64,000 bases of DNA. Origin: Paulinella micropora (lineage: Eukaryota > Cercozoa > Imbricatea > Euglyphida > Paulinellidae). The notes beneath the pieces were generated by a model that did no database searches, was not told where the DNA came from, and saw nothing but the letters and a program-made list of their open reading frames with translations. This document shows, piece after piece, positions 1 through 10,818 of the stretch; positions within the stretch are counted from its first letter, which is position 1, and every line of letters starts with the position of its first letter. The translations under genes and the position numbers were made by a program. The stretch is from contig WBZZ01001089.1 in assembly GCA_019918135.1 (NCBI GenBank), positions 62,501 through 126,500 of the forward strand, given 5' to 3'.

Positions 1-177
1 CTTTCAGCGAAGGAGCGCGGACAACCTGGACAAGGTATGGTGTACATAGGCAAGACAGGTATATATATGGATATTATTATTCAATCGTAGATAACGTAAT
101 TCGATAGATGTAGGTACGTAAGTATGTAGGTAGCTAGATAGGGAAACGAATAGACGACCTCTCGGAAGCGGGGAAGA

Positions 178-860
178 ATGTGCTCCTCCTCCTCCTCCTT
201 CTCCTTCTCCTCCTTCGAATTCATCTCGTCCACCTCGTCCACCTTGTCCACCTCGTCCACCTCATCCTCCCTCAACTCCTCCGCCTCCTTCTCAGCCTCC
301 TTCTCCTCCTCCTCCCCTGCTGCTGCTCCACCTCCTCCTCCTCCTCCTCCATCTCCTTCTTCTTCTCCATCTCCTCCACCTCCTCCACCTCCTCCACCTC
401 CTCCACCTCCTCCTCCTCCCCCACTTCTCCTTCTTCTCCGCCTCCTCCTCCTCCTCCTGCTGCTGCTCCACCTCCTCCTCCTCCTCCTCCATCTCCTCCT
501 CCTTCTCTATCTCCTTCTTCTCCACCTCCTCCTCCTTTTCCAACTCCTCTACCTCCTCTACCTCCTCTATCTCCTCTTGATCTGCCTCCTCTACGTCCTC
601 TTGATCTACCTCCTCTAACTCCTCCTTCTGCTCTTCCTGCTCCTTCTCCTGCTCCTTCTCCTGCTCCTTCTCCTTCTTCTGCTCTAAGACTTCCTGCTCC
701 TTCTCCTGCTCCTTCTCCTGCTCCTTCTCCTGCTCCTTCTCCTGCTCCTTCTCCTGCTCCTTCTCCTGCTCCTTCTCCTGCTCCTTCTCCTTGTCCTGCT
801 TTGTCTCCTCCTTCTCCACCTCCTTGTCCACCTTCATTTCCTCCTCCTCCTTCCACCCCC
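178..860. repeat. Polypyrimidine (CTC/CTT/CTG) low-complexity tract
   Basis: An almost pure pyrimidine plus-strand tract. It starts as CTC/CTT triplets and ends, about 629-793, in a tandem 12-mer of the form CTGCTCCTTCTC. Long homopurine-homopyrimidine mirror-like tracts can form triplex DNA. All frames are open because of the bias, so open frames here are not evidence of a gene by themselves. Confidence 0.9.
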
Positions 861-1168
861 CCTCCACCTCCTTTATGGGCTTTGCTGCCGTCGCCGTCGC
901 AACTGCTGCCGCTACAGCAACAAATTGGAGATCGGCGCGACTGCCACCGCCATCGCCGCCAACGCCCTTGTCACCGCATTCACCGCCGCCATGCTTGCCG
1001 CGACCGCTGCCACGCTTGCCGCGACCGCCGCCACGCTTGCCGCGACGACGGCGACGCTTGCCGACACCATCACCGCCATTGCCGGCGCCATCGTGACCAC
1101 GGCCGCGACGGCGGCGATGCTTGCCGATACCGTCATCGTCATAGCGCTCCCTCTGCACTGCCTGGAAG
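292..1168 (-). CDS. Possible low-complexity host exon (RGG-rich then EKQ-rich)
   Basis: On the minus strand an open frame follows a good splice acceptor (a TTCCAG at about 1169-1174). It encodes an Arg/Gly-rich segment followed by a long Glu/Lys/Gln repeat made from the 12-mer tract. RGG plus charged repeats occur in eukaryotic RNA-binding proteins, so this could be one exon of such a gene. No globular domain is visible, the frame is open mainly because of base composition, and other frames are open too. Treat it as a weak candidate only. Confidence 0.25.
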
Positions 1169-1249
1169 GTAAGTGTGTGGCTAGGCGGGTGCGTAAGTAA
1201 AAGTGAGCATAGTGTTAGTAATAATGGTATATTATATTATGTATAATAT

Positions 1250-1295
1250 TATATGTATGTATGTATGTATGTATGGATCATTGTATATATGTATG

Positions 1296-1332
<37 letters not shown>

Positions 1333-1365
1333 TGCTATGTATGTAATGCTATGTATGTATGTATT
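1250..1365. repeat. (ATGT)n microsatellite
   Basis: Tandem ATGT/GTAT repeats with small interruptions. The same tetranucleotide recurs throughout 2460-5370 and at 37967-37990, marking host-type DNA. Confidence 0.95.
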
Positions 1366-1546
1366 GCAACCGCGTCGCAGCTGGACGCAGAGTCGCTCAA
1401 TTCGTACTCTGAGCTCCCGAGAGCGGGCATGTCCGAATAGTCGTCGTCCTCCTAACACCACATACAATTTTTACATACATACATACGTAACTTACATAGT
1501 ACTATATCATACATACCGACACAGGGCGGCGCCCCGTGCCCACCGT

Positions 1547-1582
1547 CACCTCCGATATCTGCGCGATAGGGCGCTTCTGCAG
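1547..1582 (+). repeat. 36-bp direct repeat, copy 1
   Basis: A 36-bp stretch beginning CACCTCCGATATCTG and ending GCTTCTGCAG is repeated exactly at 1945-1980 in the same orientation. The flanks differ, so this is a short dispersed unit and not a microsatellite. No function is evident. Confidence 0.9.
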
Positions 1583-1732
1583 GATGATGTATTTATACAC
1601 ATTTCAAAATGGTATTATCTATGATACCTTGCTGCCAGCATCGCACGGCTCGGGCACAGGCGCGCCCCTGGAACTCCTGCCAAATACCGCGGCCCAAGAA
1701 CCGTCGTCGCCGTTCTAACACGTTCAACACAC

Positions 1733-1815
1733 CCCAGAAGGACACACGGGCATACCATCTGTTGCGCTCATCGGCTATGAGCGCAACAGATGGTATGCCC
1801 GTGTGTCCTTCTGGG
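1733..1815. repeat. Perfect 39-bp inverted repeat with 5-nt loop
   Basis: Left arm 1733-1771, loop 1772-1776 (CGGCT), right arm 1777-1815. The arms are perfectly complementary over 39 bp, so the single strand would fold into a very stable hairpin. It lies between the two copies of the 36-bp direct repeat. A foldback element, a fresh palindromic duplication or a chimeric assembly joint would each look like this. Confidence 0.95.
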
Positions 1816-1944
1816 CAAGGAAACAAACACGTTCAGCATACCCTTGTCTTCAAGCCGATGCGCGCAACAAATGGTATGTCCACACACGACCATGTTTGCA
1901 ATTGGATGCTTGCCATCCAAATCGGGCTTCGGGCGGGGCACGGG

Positions 1945-1980
1945 CACCTCCGATATCTGCGCGATAGGGCGCTTCTGCAG
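1945..1980 (+). repeat. 36-bp direct repeat, copy 2
   Basis: Exact second copy of the unit at 1547-1582. Confidence 0.9.
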
Positions 1981-2293
1981 AGTATAACAAAACACAGACA
2001 GACTGTACGACTGTGACGCAGAGCGACTTGAGAAAAACACTTGTGTATGTGTGTGAGAGAGAGAGAGAGTGCGTGAATGTGTGTAAGTGTGTGAAAGACA
2101 AGGACAAGGAATCACCTTGGCGGCTTGAATTGCCTGCAATGTCTTTTCCATTTCGGAAGACATTCCAGAAGCACCGCTTGCCGAGGTGCTAGGGCCAGCC
2201 TGTACAATAATGTGCGATGGATACATGAGAGCTACACTAGGGCCAACCTGTACATGAGAACCTGTACATGAGAGAGAGAGAGAGAGAGAGAGA

Positions 2294-2655
2294 GATGGGC
2301 GACGAGCGACCTTGGGTGCCTTTCGATGCTGTCGCTGGGCCTTCTTACCCGCCGCCACCTACAATGAGCATGTGCATGTATGCATGTGCAATGAATGGCT
2401 CACGGCATCTTCGCGGCAACTTCGCGGCGCTTGCGGCATACACGTAAATTATATGCATGCATGTAGCTATGTATGTATGTATGTAACATTGTATGTATGT
2501 ATGTATGTATGTATATTATATATATATGTATGCATGTATGTGTGTGTGTTTTTAGACCGGCAAAGATTGCACACTGGTCAAAGGGACCAATGGGAGTCGC
2601 TTGCCTGAGCAACAAAACAATGCAATGTTACATATATAAGCATCGTGTATGTATG

Positions 2656-2686
<31 letters not shown>

Positions 2687-3089
2687 GCAATGACCTGCAG
2701 TCGAAGCGGTTGGCGCTGGTTCTTCGGCTCCCCATGCTGGTCCCGTCAATGGTGCCGGGAACGGTGGAGGCCTAACATTGTTATTGTTTGCATGTATGTA
2801 TGTATGTATGTATGTATGTACCTTTGAATTTACTATCCTTGTATGCATTGTATGTATGTAACATTGTATGTATGTATGTACCTATGTATGTAATAAGTAT
2901 GCATGTATGTATGTATGTTTGTACCTCATCACAAATGGAGCGTGGACAGTGGTCGCTTCCTTTCCCGCACCCGCAGAATCCGCTTCGAGCAGCACCGCTG
3001 CCGGCTACAACACAGACACAGACAGTACGACACAGCAAGTTACGACTTGAGAAAGGGAGAGAGAGAGAGAGCGAGAGAAAGAAAGAGAA

Positions 3090-3130
<41 letters not shown>

Positions 3131-3975
3131 AAGAGATGGGCGACGAGCGACCTTGGGTGCCTTTCGATGCTGTCGCTGGGCCTTCTTACCCGCCGCCACC
3201 TACAATGAGCATGTGCATGCATGCATGTGCAATGAATGGCTCACGGCATCTTCGCGGCATCTTCGCGGCGCTTGCGGCATACACGTAAATTATATGCATG
3301 CATGTAGCTAATATCATTGTATGTATGTATGTAACATTGTATGTGTGTATGTATGTATGTATGTATGTATGTATATATATATATGTATGTATGTATGTGT
3401 GTGTGTGTTTTTAGACCGGCAAAGATTGCACACTGGTCAAAGGGACCAATGGGAGTCGCTCGCCTGAGCAACAAAACAATGCAATGTTTCTTATTAGTAC
3501 TACTATATAAGCATAGTGTATGTATGTATGTATGCATGAATGTATGTATGTATGTATTTATGTATGTATGTAAGCAATGACCTGCAGTCGAAGCGGTTGG
3601 CGCTGGTTCTTCGGCTCCCCATGCTGGTCCCGTCAATGGTGCCGGCAACGGTGGAGGCCTAACATTGTTATTGTTTGTACGTACGTACGTATGTATGTAT
3701 GTATGTATGTATGTATGTATGTACCTTTGAATTTACTATCCTTGTATGCATTGTATGTATGTAACATTGTATGTATGTATGTACCTATGTATGTAATATT
3801 ATAAGTATGCATGTATGTATGTATGTTTGTACCTCATCACAAATGGAGCGTGGACAGTGGTCGCTTCCTTTCCCGCACCCGCAGAATCCGCTTCGAGCAG
3901 CACCGCTGCCGGCTACAACACAGACACAGACAGTACGACACAGCAAGTTACGACTTGAGAAAGGGAGAGAGAGAG

Positions 3976-4044
<69 letters not shown>

Positions 4045-4310
4045 TGGGCGACGAGCGACCTTGGGTGCCTTTCGATGCTGTCGCTGGGCCTTCTTACCCG
4101 CCACCACCTACAATGAGCATGTGCATGTATGCATGTGCAATGAATGGCTCACGGCATCTTCGCGGCATCTTCGCGGCGCTTGCGGCATACACGTAAATTA
4201 TATGCATGCATGTAGCTATGTATGTATGTATGTAACATTGTATGTATGTATGTATGTATGTATATTATATATATATGTATGTATGTATGTGTGTGTGTTT
4301 TTAGACCGGT
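2294..4310 (+). repeat. Tandem array of 841/908-bp units (2 full, 1 partial)
   Basis: Units begin at GATGGGCGACGAGCG: 2294, 3135 and 4043. Each holds a shared 110-bp segment, (ATGT)n tracts, a block with the sequence ACCGGCAAAGATTGC, another (ATGT)n tract and a (GA)n tract just before the next unit. Copies differ mainly in microsatellite length. The third copy diverges right after TTTTTAGACCGG at about 4310, where the spliced gene below begins. No credible protein is encoded by the units. Confidence 0.9.
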
Positions 4311-4315
4311 CTTCG

Positions 4316-5625
4316 TCAAGCAAGACAGCAACGCATTCAAAGAGAAGAACGCGATGGGAAAAGTCATAATTGCATACCTATGTTGGGGTCTGCACACAGG
4401 TTGGTGTGAAACCGTCCTAGGGCTACCACAAGTCTACAAAAAAAACGTCGTGCGTCAATCCACTTTGGTACTGTTTGAACTTGCTCTGTGCATTTCGTGA
4501 TGTCAGTGGTGGCACTTATATGCAGCGTGCCACAATGATTACTTCTTGTTGGCTTTCTGTTCCAGGAACTAGCAGCTTCGCTGGATATGTTCCAACCACG
4601 GCAGCTGGCGGCACCCAAACGCTCCAACATCAGCATGGAAGAGGTGGCTGCCTACGCAGATACTTTGGGGAATTTACTGGAAAGCAGATCTGGAGCTGAG
4701 TCCAACTATCGCTACATTCCAGAAGGGAAGATTGTATATTACCTACGGTATCGGTATTGGGAACACAGCATTATCCTCGGTGTCTTGCACAGGTACCGGT
4801 TTGTGCATGCATGCATAGATTCACGGCGTATGATTCCGCAAATTGCAGCGTGCATCGCCCACGCTGAATTGTGCCTCAACAAGGTTCCAGTTATTAATTA
4901 TGGCATGGATGAGTGCATAGACCGCATTAATATTACATATGTGTAATATCTGATGTGTGAAATTGATTTTTTTTATTTTTTTTGTTTGTTTTTTGTAACG
5001 CGTTTGGGTTATTCAGGATATCCTCGAAGCATCAGGAGCAAGTGTTAGAATACTCTTGCAAACTCAAACAAGGCAAGAGGCTGACCACCATGCAGAAAAA
5101 CTTGGTACTCTATGTGACCTGGCACAAAGAGTACCCAAGTCACAAGGTATACATGCATGTATGTATATGTATATTTATGTATGTATGTATGTATGTATGT
5201 ATTCATGCATGCATATAGTATTATGTATGTAGCATGTGCGTATGTAGCATGTATGTGTGTATGCATGTATGTATGTATGCATGTATGCAATATTTATGTA
5301 TGTATATGCACAATGTATGCATTTATGCATGCATTTATGTATTTATATGTGTATGTATGTATGCTGGTTGAATGTGTATAAGGCATTGATCGAAAAACTG
5401 GAGGCACCCATAACTATGACGGAAGAGAGATCTGCAGCGTACAAAGCCGCAGGGTCCACGCTCCCAAAGTTCACCCGCCGAGGCTATATAGGTTTTTGGC
5501 AGATCATGGGAATCATGAAGGCGAAAAGCCTCCTGATTTGGCGAATCCAGCGACACCCCAAGTACTGCGAACCATGTATCATTGGTGCAGAGATTGTTGC
5601 TCAGGTCATTTATAATAATGCATAA
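4316..5625 (+). CDS. Spliced host-type gene of unknown function
   Basis: An AT-richer, multi-exon gene unlike the GC-rich viral genes. A likely exon reads about 4566-4940 (within the open frame that starts MFQPRQLAAPKR at 4587) and ends at a GT donor at 4941. Exon 5017-5146 follows an ATTCAG acceptor and ends at CAAG/GTATAC. The next intron is filled with (ATGT)n, and a last exon runs about 5381-5605. The encoded protein has no domain I recognise. An inverted, truncated copy of 4702-5157 is at 60608-61092, so this sequence is repeated in the genome and may belong to a mobile element. Exon phases between the second and third parts do not match simply, so the exact structure is unsure. Confidence 0.45.
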
Positions 5626-5639
5626 ACATACATTGCCTG

Positions 5640-5830
5640 TATATATATATATATAAGTAAGGAAGTAAGATATATATTATTATATATATATATATATAAT
5701 ATTTATATATATATAAGGTTGAGGCATGGAAGTCGAAGAAAAAGCAGCACACTCGCTGCAATATAATATATATATTGGCACATTCGCGGCGCTCGCTGCG
5801 GTCGCGGCGGTCGCGGCAAAATTTTCAGCG

Positions 5831-5900
<70 letters not shown>
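5640..5900. repeat. (TA)n microsatellites
   Basis: (AT)n tracts at 5641-5655, 5670-5715 and a long uninterrupted one at about 5834-5897, with a short unique piece between. The last tract abuts dispersed repeat R. Confidence 0.95.
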
Positions 5901-5901
<1 letters not shown>

Positions 5902-5904
5902 TTT

Positions 5905-6745
5905 TTAAAAATAATACAAAATCTACGATAGGTCTGATCATATGTATTTCCTTTTTGTCCCGATCAGGACCGGTCGGGTTAGTATTTCCATTTTGGTACT
6001 GTCATATTAGCATTAGACGTGAATATTCACGATCAGCCAAATTATACGTGTTTTGCGGTGTAACTGCATTTTTGTGGTCGTTGGTGGCACCAGGCGGCAC
6101 CGTGTGATACGGGCGAAAAAGGCAGTAGTCGCGGCAATTTCAGCAAATGCCGAAATGTCACTGGGTGGTGCCCCTTTCGGCCATATCACCCCGGTGGCAC
6201 CATTCACCACTCTTTTCAGGCCATAGTTTGAGACATCTGCCACGGGTCTGGCCCCTGGCGCCTGGGGGGAGGGGGGTTTTTTGCCACTTCCTGAAAAGTT
6301 GTGGATAAACTTCCCGACTTCACGTCTCATAGCCACATTTTGTGATGGGAATTCAAGGTCAGCCTAAATACGTGTGTTTTGCGGTGTAACTATATTTTTG
6401 CGGTCATCTGTGCCACCGGTGAAAAAAGGCAATAGTTAGGATGATTGCGGCAGTGCAGAAATACCCCTGGGTGATGCATTTTTCGGCCGTATCACGCAGG
6501 GTGGCACCGGGCGGCATGGTTATGTGAAAAACACCTGATTTTTCTGGTGGTATGATTCTGGATTTTTTGGCGACCGAACTTTGCGGCCTTCTCCTGCAGC
6601 CGCCAGTCGTCTGTTTTGGCTGGAACAAGTGGCGTTCGACGCGCCAGGTCGAAATCTACCGGAATCTGCCATAAAAATTTTTCTGGTGGGCGGTGCCACC
6701 TGACCCACCCACAAGTGAAAATCCCCTTATTTTTGCGGTGGGTAC
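5905..6745 (+). repeat. Dispersed repeat R, left copy (about 840 bp)
   Basis: Starts TTTTTTAAAAATAATACAAAATC and ends near GTGAAAATCCCCTTATTT. A closely similar copy lies at 61093-61917 in the same orientation, about 55 kb away. It contains the block GAGACATCTGCCACGGGTC and a second block ending CATAGCCACATTTT; parts of both recur at 8245-8372 and 8433-8460. No coding potential is convincing. It may be a non-autonomous transposon or an internal fragment of a larger repeat. Confidence 0.85.
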
Positions 6746-7127
6746 CAGCCACGAATTTTTTTTTTTTGCACAGGCCCAAGGCTCCTGCCACTCGCAGTCC
6801 GAAAAAGCAGTGAATGATTCGAAGTGCGCGCACCAAGAGGGGTGTCGGTGTCACTGCCGGTCCGAGCAGAGCTGCAGCGCACAATGTGGGTGGCTCTGCA
6901 AAGATTACTACTCGCTCCGCCACCAAGGCTGCAGCGCCCAATGCGGGCGGCCCTGGCTGGAAGAGCAGTAAGGCGCTGCCACCGCCCCCTCCTGGTCGCA
7001 CGCACCGAGAAATGACCACGCCACTGGACCGCGGCATCAGCCAGGAAAAGACCCAGCCCTCGTCCGCCGCAACCAAGCGGAACAGGAAAAAGAAGAGAAG
7101 AAGAAAGCGAAAAAGAAAGCCAAGAAG

Positions 7128-8158
7128 ATGTCAGGAGAGGAGATGGCCTGCCTCCGCCTGGCGGTTGAGTACAATCATGTGACTCAGCATGGATGTGACA
7201 GCAGTCACGTCGGAGAGCCGCCCGAGGAAGGGCCCGAGTCCGAAGCATGGGACCGTCTACAAGAACTGTCAACGGAAGACTTGAAGCGAGAGGCAGAGCA
7301 GGCCAAGGGGTCCATCCGCCAGGAAGTGATGCTCCCCGGCAAGGAGAGCTTCTTGTGGATTGCTTACAACTGGGAAGACCAGCCGCATGCTCCGACCCCC
7401 GGCCGGGAGGACATAAAGGTCGATTTGGACACCGACTCGTTCATCATTGCGATCCCTGACAAAAAGGACCCTCTGCGGAAGAAGCCCGTGCAGGAGCTCA
7501 TCCCCATCAAAGTGTTTCGGGACGAGTTTAAGGGCCAGCCGGGCAGGGAGCGGGACCACGAGCAGCTCCAGCACATGGTTCATGCTTGATCAGCCGGGCG
7601 GGCTTGCGCAAAACGAACGGCCTGAAGCTAGATGTGTACTGGCCGCTGGGCAGCGGTGCCAACGACGACGGCCCGGCGCCCTTCCCGCGTGGCGACCTGT
7701 ATCGCCTCTCCGCGCGCTCCTCGGGCCGATACTACTGCGTCCAAGACGCGTTCTTCAACGTGTTGGTCGCCGCGGGCTGTCAGCCGCCCAGCAAGTACCT
7801 CGCCCTCTTGCACTCGCAGCTGAAAGGCTACTGCGAAGTCCAGCAACTCATCGATTTTCTCGGCAACGGCTTCCGGTGCTTCGACACTAGCTCACTCTAC
7901 TCTCTGCGCCCTCTCAAGAAGGCGAGCTGGTACGACCTGACCCGTAAGGGCAGCGACCTTCGTGGCATCTTTCTCGTCAGCGGCTGGGCCCACACGGTAG
8001 CAGTGGACACGAAGAACGGTCTTTTGCTGAACGCGGCCAGCCATTTTGCCATGGCTCTCACTCAACAGAATCTCGTGGCCTGCCGCATCTTTGACGGGCC
8101 CGTCTCCGTCTACCGCCTCGTCGCCAAGCAGGCATCCGCCCAGCCAGCCTCGGTGTAA
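7128..8158 (+). pseudogene. Cysteine-protease-like protein, frameshifted
   Basis: Two overlapping frames form one protein. 7128-7589 encodes an acidic/basic N-terminal part (an even earlier basic, Lys/Arg-rich piece is open from 6814), and 7586-8158 encodes about 190 residues of a compact domain. In the second part a Cys in the context YYCVQDAFFNVL and a later His in GWAHTVAVD resemble the Cys and His placement of papain-like peptidases, where the His is followed by hydrophobics and an acidic residue. This is a fold-level resemblance only. The change of frame near 7580 is a break or a missed intron. The gene sits between repeat R and a partial R fragment at 8245, so it could also be the cargo of a mobile element. 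Confidence 0.35.
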
Positions 8159-8244
8159 GCAGTGGACACGCTTGCTAGCTTTGACACCCAGTTCTGTTTT
8201 TTTTTCATTAAAGGAAAATTTACAGTCAAAAAAAACGCTTGCTT

Positions 8245-8372
8245 CCCTTGAGACATCTGCCACGGGGCTGGCTCCCTGGCTCCCGGGGGAAAGGTAACTT
8301 TTTGCCCCCTCCCCAAAAGTTGTGAATAAACTTCCCGACTTCACGTCTCATAGCCACATTTTAGGGCGGAAA
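8245..8372 (+). repeat. Partial copy of repeat R
   Basis: Matches the middle of R (GAGACATCTGCCACGG, then TTCCCGACTTCACGTCTCATAG) with base changes. A smaller fragment with the first block follows at about 8433-8460, and its reverse complement is at 8746-8765. Confidence 0.8.
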
Positions 8373-8432
8373 TTCACGGGGAGTAGGAAATTTACCGCAA
8401 ACGAAAAAAAAATCCCTTTCAGTTTCCCTTGG

Positions 8433-8765
8433 AGTTTGAGACATCTGCCACGGGTCCGGCCGCCGCCCAACCCCGGGGGGGGGGATTTTCCGGGATTTTT
8501 TTTAATAGATTTTCAAAAAATGTCCGTTTTTGTCTCAAACTCTATTAATTTGTCTCAAGAGGATCTGAAGGGGGAGGTGGCACCATTTTGCCCCTCTTCG
8601 GAGCCTGTCTCAACCCTGTCTCACGACTCCGGCCTTGCCTGTGCAACCTTTAGCCTTTTTAGGGGGGGTCTGAGACGTATGAGACACTTTTTTTAATTTT
8701 TAAAAATAAAACAGAAAAGGAGGGAGGGGGGGTGGGGGGTTTTGCGGATGGTGGCAGATGTCTCA
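8433..8765. promoter_or_regulatory. Cluster of TGAGAC/GTCTCA hexamers
   Basis: At least eight TGAGAC or GTCTCA hexamers occur in about 330 bp, in both orientations, between the protease-like gene and the gene at 8974. Two are part of R-derived sequence, the others are not obviously so. They could be binding sites for a regulator or simply repeat debris. Confidence 0.25.
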
Positions 8766-8973
8766 AGAAAAAATACAAAGGGAGAGGGGGGGGGGGCTTT
8801 CCGACAGGCGGCGCTGGCCGGCACCGGAGAGAGAGGGGAGGGAGGGGGGGGGGGGGGCTTTCCGACAGGCGGCGCTGGCCGGCACCGGAGAGAGACGGGA
8901 GGGAGGGTTGCAGTGTTAGTTGTTTTTTCTTCTTGGCTTTATCATTGAAGCGTGGTTACAGTGTGGTCGATAT

Positions 8974-10698
8974 GCTAGCTGTCTGTCCTACCTGTGGCGC
9001 CTGCTTCTTTGAAGGGCAACTTTACTGGACGGGAACAGGGAAAAGAGGAGACCCTCGAGACTTGGCTTCACTTGTGTGCCGTCCTTATGGCGACGGCGCC
9101 TGCATCAACGCACGTCAAAAGTTGCTTCGACGCGCTCACGGCCTACCCCGCCTGGCAGACAAAGCTGATAACGCGCCTGGGGGCGTTGGCCTTCGTCACG
9201 ACCGCGGCCGCGGCGGCGTGTGCCTCCCCGACCGGGCGGGGCTGCACACCGTAGCCTCGCACCAGTCTGCCGCCAGCGCGCTGCCCGTGGGGAGCCTTTA
9301 CCGGACGAAACATCCGCCATTAGTGGCGGCCGGGACCGTTCCACCGCGCGCGCCGCCGCAAGGCAAGAAGGATTCCGAGCCCATCAAGCACAGGCACCAG
9401 GCCCAGTGGTCTTTTGTTTACTGGTTTGAATCCCTGCGCACAATCTGCTGCTACGACGAGCTGCCAATCCTGCGCTTCAAGGGGGGAGGCTCCGCGGCGC
9501 CCGTTTCCTCTCCGCCGGTGCCAAAGGCGGTTCGCGGCACTGGCGTGCTCGAGCTTGAGCAACCACTACAGCCGCTGACGCTCAGCTGGAAGCTGCCACA
9601 GACAAAAGCAGTGTGGCCCCTGCAGCAGCAGCGGTTTGGCACCTTCGTGCTCTCGGACCCCAGTGCAGTAGAGCTACTCAGGCTGGCCAGCCAGGCGTTC
9701 GCACAGTCGACCGCCGCTCTGGACCAAAACACTGTGAAGTCGCGCTGGGGGCTCGCTGAGCCCCCTTCCGGACTGTCCATGGTCAACGCCATCAAGGCCG
9801 CGTGGATGCTCTGGGCGCCGCTCAGGGTGCTCGACCTTTTGGTGTACCTGTACGCACCCTACGTGCACGCGATTTACGCGAGCGCAAGCGAAAAAAACCT
9901 CTTGAAGGAAAGAAACAGGCAGCGCGCGCTGCTGGACTGGCCCGACCGCGACAAGTTCTACGAGTCGCAATGGCTCATTTCTTGTTACCGCCAGACGGGC
10001 GCAGCCCTCGCGGAGATCTTGTGGCCGCGCGCTGCGTACGACCCTACCTCAACCGCTGAGCTCTGGGACGGCAAGACTCGCCTGCTGGACACCACGGCCG
10101 TGCGCGTCGGCAGCGCGCAGGGCCCCGCGCGCCCCCCTTGCACGCCGCTGCTGCTCATCGACTACGTCCTGCACCGCGTGAACTGTGGCACCAAACGGCT
10201 GGTCAGCGAGCACGGCCGGCAGTTGATGCTGTTCAACATCAACGCGAGGCCCGTAGCTAGACGGCCGCCGGCAAGCTCGCGCCCGACGTGGCAGTGTTTG
10301 TTACGCTGTCGATCGTGCTACCCACGGTTCCGGACCAAATCCCCGGCTTCAGGCGCGGGATCGTCAGCAGGTTGACGCAGGGGCCGGTGTCGTCCTTGAT
10401 CTGCACTGACTTCTCACTCACGGCGGAATGCATGCTTACGCAGGAGTGCAACAAAAAGCCACAGGCAGAGGCAGTGGTCGAGCTCGGCGCTTGTCTGCCG
10501 AACGGAAGTGACTGCGAATGGACGTTTGCGCCCGAGGATCTGCCGCAGCGTCTGAGGAGGTTCACAGGCGATGTGGTGAGGATCCTTAAGCTGCCCAAGC
10601 AGCGCACCACAGCGCAGCCCAAGCCCGCCCAGCGCCGCAAGGCGAAGCGGGAGGTTACAGATGAATGGAACTCCTTCTACGACGAGGACGACGAATAA
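8974..10698 (+). pseudogene. Unknown virus-like gene, about 570 aa, frame-broken
   Basis: The start is best placed at the ATG at about 8973, followed by a CxxC motif (CPTCGACFF) that may bind zinc. The readable protein changes frame at least twice: the segment about 9040-9240 looks more protein-like in the frame holding CFDALTAYPAWQTKL, the segment about 9390-10250 reads in the long frame, and the end (about 10265-10698) reads in a third frame with a basic stretch and the acidic C-terminus YDEDDE. Upstream, 8732-8960 is G-rich and contains a 65-bp direct duplication, so the open frame there is unlikely to be coding. No known family is recognised. Confidence 0.45.
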
Positions 10699-10818
10699 GA
10701 AAGATGCGACAGCCCGATCAAGAGGCCGCGCGTCCAGAACGGGCGACGCCCTGTCAAGCAGACCAAGCCATTCCACGGCGCTGCGGGGGCAGGGGGCGGC
10801 CGCGGTCATCCCCGAAAC

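Noticed and set aside
180..1172. Long open frames on both strands through the CTC/CTT tract
   Set aside because: Open in nearly every frame because the DNA is a simple repeat; kept only one weak exon candidate with a splice acceptor.
8973..9130. RPB10-like RNA polymerase subunit suggested by CPTCG near the start
   Set aside because: The second Cys pair and the CCRR motif of that family are missing.
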